Shown: one piece after another, positions 57,817 through 64,000 of the stretch
Layout: the number at the start of each line of letters is the position of its first letter
How positions within the stretch are numbered: the stretch's first letter is position 1
DNA from: Bartonella sp. AU55XJBT
GTDB lineage: Bacteria; Pseudomonadota; Alphaproteobacteria; Rhizobiales; Rhizobiaceae
Direction: 5' to 3'
Assembly (NCBI RefSeq): GCF_028618525.1
Contig: NZ_JAQITC010000002.1
Location: 124,001-188,000, forward strand
DNA: 64,000 nucleotides
Notes under the pieces: model-generated
Told to the model about the DNA's origin: nothing
Databases searched by the model: none
What the model saw: only the letters and a program-made list of their open reading frames with translations
Translations under genes and position numbers: made by a program

Positions 57817-60285
57817 TTAATACAGTCCCCCTGTGCCACTTTCAAGGGCTTTATTGACTTGTGGAGAAGTGGTTATTGCTGGAACACCTTCTTGAAAAGA
57901 ATTCGTCCCCCCAATGACTTGATATATATCAGCAGGACCAGTCCCTGGTTTAAATGCTTCTATAATGACATCCTGATCTCCTCTTTCCGCAAGCATTCCT
58001 GTTTTTCGATTAATTGGCATTAAAATCATACCTTTTGGCATCTTAAAGGGAACATCTGGCTTTCCTTTAAGAGCATCTTCCATAAATTCACCAAAAATAG
58101 GTGCTGCCAATGAACTTCCCGTCCCGTTGTATCCCAACGATGCTGGTTGATCGTAACCAACAAAAACACCAACAACGAGGTCAGGGGTAAATCCCATAAA
58201 CCAGACATCTTTAGAGTCATTGGTTGTTCCTGTTTTAGCGGCAATATGTCTATTGAGATACCGTAAACGCGCTGCAGTACCACGCTGAACAACCCCTTCC
58301 ATCATCGATGTAATCTGATAAGCTGTCATAGGATCAAGAACTTGATCTCTCTCATCAATTAAAGTGGGTTCACTTTGATTATTCCATGAATTCGCATTAC
58401 AATTTTCGCAAATACGATCATCATGACGATAAATTGTCTTCCCATAACGATCTTGAATTCGGTCTATCAGAGAAGGTTTAATAGAGCGTCCCCCGTTAGC
58501 TATGACAGAATAAGCTGTAACCATTCGTAAAACTGTTGTTTCAGCGGCTCCTAGGGCCATGGGAAGATAAGGTTGCAATTTATCGACCACGCCAAAACGC
58601 TCTGCATATTCAGCGACAAGAGGCATTCCCATATCATTGGCAAGCCTTACTGTCATAAGATTACGAGAATGCTCAATACCATAACGCAACGTTGAAGGTC
58701 CTGCAAAAGTACCGCCATAATTTTTAGGTTGCCAAACCTCACCATTATATTGGCGAACTTCAATGGGACCATCTAAAATAACCGATGCTGGTGTATACCC
58801 GTTATCAAGTGCCGCTGAATACACAATGGGCTTAAATGCAGAACCAGCCTGACGATAAGCTTGTGTTGCACGATTAAATTCAGATGCAGCAAAAGAAAAA
58901 CCTCCCACCATTGCAAGAACGCGCCCTGTGTGCGGTTCCATAGCAACAATCGCACCTTCAACCTTAGGGATTTGTTGTAAACGATAAGTGTTATTTGTAT
59001 TGGGTAGTTTTTCAACAAAAATGACATCCCCAACTTGCAGAACATGAGACAAGCTCTGAACAGCTCTTCGATAACCATTTTCTTTCACAACATGAAGTGC
59101 CCATTTTGAATCAGCTTCAGATAAAACAGCAATTTCTCGTTTTTTTGAAAGCATACCAGAAGCTTCACGCTGCGGCTGTAAACCAATCTCTATTTTATTA
59201 GGATTTGCAGAAAGAACAACCGCTAAACGCCATTCAGGAACATCACTTAACTCTGTGATATTTGCAAGCTCAGCCCCCCAATCATCATCTTTCTTATCAA
59301 GATGCGCATAAGCTCCACGCCATCCATGTGCATGATCAAATTTAATTAATCCATTTTGCAAAGCCCGCCGAGCAATCATTTGTAAATGCGGATCAAGCGT
59401 TGTACGGATAGACAAACCACCTTCATAAAGTGTTTTAGCCCCATAGCGATGCATTAAACGGCGACGCACTTCTTCAGTAAAATAATCAGCCGCAAAAACA
59501 TAGTTATCACTTCCGCGTATTGTCGCTCCCAAAGGTTTAGCTTTTGCTTTTTCGCCTTGTTCACGGGTTACATACCCATTTGCAACCATCCGGTCTATAA
59601 CCCAATTGCGCCGATCAATAGCACGCTGTGTATTCTTAAATGGATCATAATTTGCTGGCCCTTTTGGAAGAGCTGCCAAATAAGCACATTGTTCTAACGT
59701 CAAATCATTGACGGATTTATTGAAATAGTTCAAAGAGGCAGCAGCTATACCATAAGTACCACGCCCCAAATAAATTTCATTGAGATAAAGTTCGAGAATA
59801 TGATCTTTTGAGTAAGTTTTCTCAATACGCATTGCTAAAATAGCTTCCTTAAATTTACGCTCTAACGTTGTTTCTGAACTTAAAAGAAAGTTTTTAGCGA
59901 CTTGTTGCGTTATGGTTGATGCGCCTTCTGGACGTCTTCCAGAACCAATATTACGAATATTATTGATCAAAGCGCGAGAAAGTCCTTCGGGATCTAAACC
60001 AAAATGATGGTAAAAATTTTTATCTTCAGCCGAAATAAAAGCATCTTTAACAAGCTTTGGGATTGATTGAATCGGTAAATAGAGGCGATGTTTTGTTGCA
60101 AACTCTGCCATAAGACGGCCATCAGAAGCATGGACACGGGTCATTACCGGTGGTTCATAAAGTGAAAGAACTTCATAATCAGGAAGTGCATTTGCTTGAC
60201 CACTGGTCATAACACCCCATGTTATTGCGCCACAAAGTCCAGTCGCAACAAAAAAACGAAGAAGATATTTAAAAAAAATTATCAT
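57817..60285 (-). CDS. Penicillin-binding protein 1A (bifunctional class A PBP)
   Basis: A bifunctional glycosyltransferase/transpeptidase making peptidoglycan, 822 aa. The N-terminal membrane anchor is FFKYLLRFFVATGLCGAITWG. The GT51 domain has E87-D88 in ISAEDKNFYHHFGLDPEG and GASTITQQVAKNFLLS. The transpeptidase has SxxK in AGSAFKPIVYSAALD, SxN in EHSRNLMTVRLA and KTG in AAKTGTTNDSKDVWF, all intact. An OB-like domain sits between them. It is the second gene after amiC on this strand, with a 170-base gap. Confidence 0.95.
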   Translation of the reverse strand: MIIFFKYLLRFFVATGLCGAITWGVMTSGQANALPDYEVLSLYEPPVMTRVHASDGRLMAEFATKHRLYLPIQSIPKLVKDAFISAEDKNFYHHFGLDPEGLSRALINNIRNIGSGRRPEGASTITQQVAKNFLLSSETTLERKFKEAILAMRIEKTYSKDHILELYLNEIYLGRGTYGIAAASLNYFNKSVNDLTLEQCAYLAALPKGPANYDPFKNTQRAIDRRNWVIDRMVANGYVTREQGEKAKAKPLGATIRGSDNYVFAADYFTEEVRRRLMHRYGAKTLYEGGLSIRTTLDPHLQMIARRALQNGLIKFDHAHGWRGAYAHLDKKDDDWGAELANITELSDVPEWRLAVVLSANPNKIEIGLQPQREASGMLSKKREIAVLSEADSKWALHVVKENGYRRAVQSLSHVLQVGDVIFVEKLPNTNNTYRLQQIPKVEGAIVAMEPHTGRVLAMVGGFSFAASEFNRATQAYRQAGSAFKPIVYSAALDNGYTPASVILDGPIEVRQYNGEVWQPKNYGGTFAGPSTLRYGIEHSRNLMTVRLANDMGMPLVAEYAERFGVVDKLQPYLPMALGAAETTVLRMVTAYSVIANGGRSIKPSLIDRIQDRYGKTIYRHDDRICENCNANSWNNQSEPTLIDERDQVLDPMTAYQITSMMEGVVQRGTAARLRYLNRHIAAKTGTTNDSKDVWFMGFTPDLVVGVFVGYDQPASLGYNGTGSSLAAPIFGEFMEDALKGKPDVPFKMPKGMILMPINRKTGMLAERGDQDVIIEAFKPGTGPADIYQVIGGTNSFQEGVPAITTSPQVNKALESGTGGLY

Positions 60286-60455
60286 AAAAACGGCTATCGC
60301 TTTCTTAAGAATTGATCAAAGAAAAAATATGTTATTTCAATCACACCACGTGGATATCACCACAAGATTGAGAAAAAGAAAATTTGTTTTCTATCTTTAT
60401 ATTTATACTAGGCTAAACTAAAATCCCATATTAATTACTCTATTTTCTTACAAAT

Positions 60456-61700
60456 TTAAAGAGGCTGTACCATTTTCTGTCTATATTCAGCGAATTGACG
60501 AATAGAATGAGCAATTGAGAGAGCCATTTGTTTTCTCCAATGAGGATCGTTTAATAACTTTTCATCCTCTTTATTGGATAGATACCCGATCTCTATTAAG
60601 ACAGAGGGAATATCTGAAGCTCTTAAAACTTGAAAATTAGCATAGCGATGAGGATTATTGATTAAGTTGATATGACTCCTTGATAAACTTGAAATAACAC
60701 TATTTGCAAAATTAACCGAAAATGTATGCGTTTCACGTCGTGTAAGATCCATCAAGATATCTGTAACTTCAAGTGTTTCATCTGCAGGCAAACCATCAAG
60801 CAAATCAACTTTATTTTCACTTTCAGCTAAAGATTTTGCAATGGCATCAGAGGCTTTATCTGATATGGTATACACTGTAGCACCGCGAAGAGAATGAACA
60901 TCAATCGTATCCGCGTGAATGGATATAAAAAGATCAGCATCAAACTCTTGCGCTTTTTTAACTCTTTCGCTTAATCTTAAAAAAATATTAGAATCACGCG
61001 TTAAAGCAACGCTAATATGCGGGTCTTTTTGTAATTCCTCTCGCAATGCACGCGCAAAATCTAAAGTTACATCTTTTTCTAAAATTCCAGTAACCCCTCG
61101 TGCACCACCATCAATACCACCATGACCAGGATCAAGAACAACACGAAAATTTTGTACCGGAATCAACGGCAGTTTTGTATCAAAATTGCTTCTTTGCTGG
61201 CTCTTTAATATCTTATCAAATTTTTCTTGTGTACTTTTACGAATATCGACCAGCAACTGCCATAAACCATTGTCTAATTTTTTTACGATACTTTTTTCAA
61301 CAACAAAAGCTGTTTTGCTTGTCAAAATAATGCGTGAAGTTTGTATGTCAGAGAAAGCATAACGGACATCTAAGAGCATAACGGACAACGCATTCTGTTT
61401 CTTTAAAGGCGTATTTTGCATCGAAAAGTCAATTGTAGGTAAATTGATAACCAAACGTGCAGGCCTATCTAAAATCTGCAAACGAATATTTGGTTTTGAA
61501 TTGAAAAGCGCAATTATACGTGTATGAGCGCTATCACCAATGGTTCGAAAATTAATAAGTCTCAAAGGATCCGCAGCTTGAACAGTGGTTTGGCATAACA
61601 AAAAAAATAATAAAAAGCATATGAATTGCACAATAACATCCCAATAGGCTGTTTTCAGCTTTTGGGTAAAAAAAACTCTTATCATAAGCCCTCTTATCAT
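60456..61700 (-). CDS. amiC: N-acetylmuramoyl-L-alanine amidase, AmiC-like
   Basis: A periplasmic amidase that splits septal peptidoglycan, about 414 aa. A long N-terminal signal region (ICFLLFFLLCQTTVQA) is followed by an AMIN domain (ADPLRLINFRTIGDSAHTR onward) and an Amidase_3 domain: VVLDPGHGGIDGGARGV (zinc His), a Glu in LEKDVTLDFARAL, SIHADTIDVHSLRG (zinc His) and the catalytic Glu in SVLIEIGYLSNKEDEKLL. A 15-base tandem duplication over the start gives two ATGs, 61700 and 61685; I cannot tell which is used. The pairing with PBP1A fits a cell-wall operon. Confidence 0.92.
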   Translation of the reverse strand: MIRGLMIRVFFTQKLKTAYWDVIVQFICFLLFFLLCQTTVQAADPLRLINFRTIGDSAHTRIIALFNSKPNIRLQILDRPARLVINLPTIDFSMQNTPLKKQNALSVMLLDVRYAFSDIQTSRIILTSKTAFVVEKSIVKKLDNGLWQLLVDIRKSTQEKFDKILKSQQRSNFDTKLPLIPVQNFRVVLDPGHGGIDGGARGVTGILEKDVTLDFARALREELQKDPHISVALTRDSNIFLRLSERVKKAQEFDADLFISIHADTIDVHSLRGATVYTISDKASDAIAKSLAESENKVDLLDGLPADETLEVTDILMDLTRRETHTFSVNFANSVISSLSRSHINLINNPHRYANFQVLRASDIPSVLIEIGYLSNKEDEKLLNDPHWRKQMALSIAHSIRQFAEYRQKMVQPL

Positions 61701-61704
61701 AAGC
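61676..61704. repeat. 15-base-period tandem duplication over the amiC start
   Basis: CTCTTATCATAAGC occurs at 61676-61689 and again at 61691-61704. The duplication places two ATG codons and duplicates the adjacent residues at the amiC N-terminus. It may result from replication slippage. Confidence 0.8.
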
Positions 61705-62296
61705 AAAGTACTCTACACGACATTTGTAATAATTTATTTCGGTTATATAAAAACAATACACCAGATTTATTTTCTATTTTCAATAAATGTAAAACCTCTT
61801 CATTATAAACACTCAAAAATGAAATTAAGGTCATAAAAATATTATCATGATACATGATTTACATTGTTACTTGCCAAATGCATGATATCAACATAAAAGA
61901 ATATTGGTGCTTCCTAGCTGATAATAGATCTAATTATCTGTAACTCATAGTAAGTTGTCTTTAAAGGGGTTATTGCATGTTATGCGTGGATACTTTGTTA
62001 TGGATGAAAAATTTCTATGTTATAAAATTAGGATTGCGTTATTTAAGATTCGTTGGTTCGGATATCCGAACTGTTTTAAAGATTATTTTACCAGAGACTT
62101 TTAAGAAATATGAGTCATAAAAAACAGATGGAGATAATGATGAGAAATAGTGTAAATGCAGTCATGCATCTACACGTGGTGTTCCGTCCTGTTTTTCTGG
62201 TACCTCCCTTTTATGGCAGACAGCCCTTTACCTCTACGAATAATTACACCGTTCGTTTGAATAAAATTGTGCATGTCGCCTTCAGGATATTAACTT
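61701..62296. other. Divergent amiC / rne region with a long rne leader
   Basis: About 600 bases. It should hold promoters for amiC and rne and a long 5' leader for rne. A perfect 16-base palindrome GTTCGGATATCCGAAC lies at 62056-62071 and can fold as a 6-bp stem with an AUAU loop. RNase E messages are autoregulated through a structured leader in enterobacteria, so a similar role here is plausible but inferred. An 87-codon frame at 62110-62373 overlaps rne and looks spurious. Confidence 0.55.
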
Positions 62297-64000
62297 ATGT
62301 CAAACAAAATGCTTATAGATGCCTCTCATCCGGAGGAAACACGTGTTGTTGTTATTCACGGCAACAAAATTGAAGAACTTGATTTTGAATCAGAACACAA
62401 AAAACAGCTCAAGGGGAATATTTATCTTGCACGTATTACGCGTGTAGAACCATCTCTCCAAGCAGCGTTTGTTGAATATGGTGGGAACCGACACGGTTTT
62501 TTAACATTTTCTGAAATTCATCCTGACTATTATCAAATTCCTATTGCTGATCGCCTTGCTCTTCTTGAAGAAGAAGAAAAGGCAGCTATAGGAGAAAATC
62601 CAGCAGATGTTTTTACGGAAGAAACAACTAAAAATAAAAAACGCTCCAGAAGAACAAAAAAAAATGCGAAAAACAATGTTATAGCAGCTGATGTTGAAAA
62701 TGATAACACCTCCGAAACCGTAACTATTGATCATACAGAGGAAATATTAAATGCCGATGTTTCTTACGATGAGATCGAAATGGTTGGTGCTGAAGACATC
62801 CGTGAAGAACTCCCAACGTATCAAAGAAAACAAGGGCGCCAGTATAAAATTCAAGAAGTGATTAAACGACGTCAAATTTTGTTGGTGCAAGTTATCAAGG
62901 AAGAACGTGGGAATAAAGGTGCCGCCCTTACAACATATCTCTCTCTAGCAGGTCGTTATTCTGTTCTCATGCCCAACACAGCACGCGGTGGTGGCATTTC
63001 ACGAAAAATTACGAATGTGCAAGACCGTAAGCGTCTTAAAGAAATCGTAAAAGAATTAGCCGTTCCAAAGGGGATGGGCGTTATCTTACGAACTGCCGGC
63101 GCCAATAGAACAAAAGCTGAAATTAAGCGCGATTATGAATATCTTATGCGGTTATGGGATACGATTCGCACTTTGACACTCGAGTCAACGGCACCATGCC
63201 TTGTTCATGAAGAAAGTAATCTCATAAAGCGTTCTATACGAGATCTTTATAATAAGAACATTAGTGAAATTCTTGTCTCTGGAGACCAAGGATATCGTGA
63301 AGCAAAAGACTTTATGCGTATGCTTATGCCAAGCCATGCAAAAGTTGTGCAACCTTATCGCGATCCTACGCCTATTTTTGCAAGAAATAATATTGAAATT
63401 CAGCTTGATAAAATGTTGCAACCACAGGTTTCTTTAAAATCTGGGGGGTATCTTGTTATTAATCAAACAGAAGCCCTTGTTGCTATTGACGTCAATTCTG
63501 GACGCTCTACGAGAGAATTCTCTGTTGAAAAGACAGCTCTACAAACGAACCTTGAAGCTGCAGAAGAAGTAGCGCGTCAATTACGCTTACGTGACCTTGC
63601 TGGTTTAATCGTGATTGATTTTATTGACATGCTTGAAGAACGTAATGTGCGACTGGTTGAAAAAAAATTAAAAGACTGTTTAAAAAATGATCGTGCTCGT
63701 ATTCAAGTTGGCCATATTTCACACTTTGGCCTTTTAGAAATGAGCCGTCAACGTATTCGCATATCAGTTTTAGAAAGTACAACACAACCCTGCCCCCATT
63801 GCGCAGGAACGGGAAGTATACGTTCTGAATCATCAATTGCTTTACATGTCATGCGCTCAATTGAAGAATATCTTCTTCATAATTCGCAATATAATATTAT
63901 TGTGCGCACACCCGTAGCAACAGCGCTTTATGTGTTAAATCATAAACGCAATATTCTTGTTAATTTAGAAGCACGCTTTAAACTTAATATTAGTATTGAA
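62297..64000 (+). CDS. rne: Ribonuclease E/G, N-terminal catalytic part (cut by window edge)
   Basis: An endoribonuclease of RNA decay and rRNA/tRNA maturation. The visible 568 codons begin MSNKMLIDASHPEETRVVVI at 62297. An S1-like domain (GNIYLARITRVEPSLQAAFVEYGGNRHGFL) is interrupted by an acidic and basic insert (about 95-165) before it resumes at YKIQEVIKRRQILLVQVIKEERG. The catalytic DNase I-like domain carries the Mg ligands in AIDVNSGRSTREFSVE and LIVIDFIDMLEERN, and the Zn-link CPHCAGTGS holds the tetramer. The C-terminal scaffold lies beyond the window. Confidence 0.96.
   Translation, partial: MSNKMLIDASHPEETRVVVIHGNKIEELDFESEHKKQLKGNIYLARITRVEPSLQAAFVEYGGNRHGFLTFSEIHPDYYQIPIADRLALLEEEEKAAIGENPADVFTEETTKNKKRSRRTKKNAKNNVIAADVENDNTSETVTIDHTEEILNADVSYDEIEMVGAEDIREELPTYQRKQGRQYKIQEVIKRRQILLVQVIKEERGNKGAALTTYLSLAGRYSVLMPNTARGGGISRKITNVQDRKRLKEIVKELAVPKGMGVILRTAGANRTKAEIKRDYEYLMRLWDTIRTLTLESTAPCLVHEESNLIKRSIRDLYNKNISEILVSGDQGYREAKDFMRMLMPSHAKVVQPYRDPTPIFARNNIEIQLDKMLQPQVSLKSGGYLVINQTEALVAIDVNSGRSTREFSVEKTALQTNLEAAEEVARQLRLRDLAGLIVIDFIDMLEERNVRLVEKKLKDCLKNDRARIQVGHISHFGLLEMSRQRIRISVLESTTQPCPHCAGTGSIRSESSIALHVMRSIEEYLLHNSQYNIIVRTPVATALYVLNHKRNILVNLEARFKLNISIE

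Noticed and set aside
62110..62373. 87-codon ORF in the rne leader
   Set aside because: It overlaps the rne start in another frame, has no ribosome site, and its residues show no protein-like pattern.

Overview
The window is an AT-rich alphaproteobacterial chromosome segment. Protein sequences and gene order (topA-dprA-plsY-pyrC'-pyrB, livJHMGF, iscS-sufBCDS-sufT, gatCA, rlpA, phosphatidylcholine synthase) fit a Hyphomicrobiales intracellular pathogen of the Bartonella type. The genus is inferred from protein resemblance and base composition, and I did not fix a species. No phage, transposon, CRISPR array or rRNA operon is visible.

Layout. 1-7.6 kb: the 5' half of topA, dprA, plsY, an inactive-looking dihydroorotase homologue coupled to pyrB, a diverged AidB-type acyl-CoA dehydrogenase homologue, and ruvX. 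7.8-9.6 kb: gatCA. 9.7-14.5 kb: a branched-chain amino-acid ABC transporter operon, livJHMGF. 14.9-17.8 kb: a two-domain cold-shock protein, a DUF192 protein coupled to an alpha/beta hydrolase, and a DUF3126 protein. 17.8-24.1 kb: radC-map-sfsA facing away from trmJ-murI, rpsD and ttcA. 24.6-26.9 kb: rimO and lexA. 26.9-30.6 kb: long poorly coding stretches around tRNA-Lys(TTT) and rlpA. 30.6-36.7 kb: a compact cluster, dacA-like, tmk, holB, metG, tatD and an MBL-fold hydrolase. 36.8-41.3 kb: a lipoprotein, tiny ORFs ending at a clear terminator, a membrane protein, a HIBCH-type hydratase, pcs and a UbiH-type hydroxylase. 41.9-46.4 kb: an accessory pocket with a two-gene membrane module, sodC and a decayed modification/restriction gene pair. 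46.4-53.1 kb: the iron-sulphur assembly operon. 53.2-64 kb: an alpha/beta hydrolase, tyrS, bcp, prfB with its programmed frameshift, PBP1A, an amidase and the 5' part of rne.

Most genes are core housekeeping: translation (gatCA, metG, tyrS, prfB, rpsD, map), replication and repair (topA, dprA, ruvX, radC, holB, lexA), cell wall (dacA-like, PBP1A, amiC, rlpA, murI), pyrimidine and thymidylate synthesis, and Fe-S supply. The best leads are proteins that keep a fold but have lost defining residues (PyrC', the DacA-like protein, the AidB-like protein, and LexA with an altered cleavage dipeptide), the decayed mod-res pair placed where sufA might be expected, the PepSY-like/glycine-zipper pair, and a 32-residue tryptophan-rich peptide gene with its own terminator. 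I see no strong evidence for a wholly new multi-gene system.
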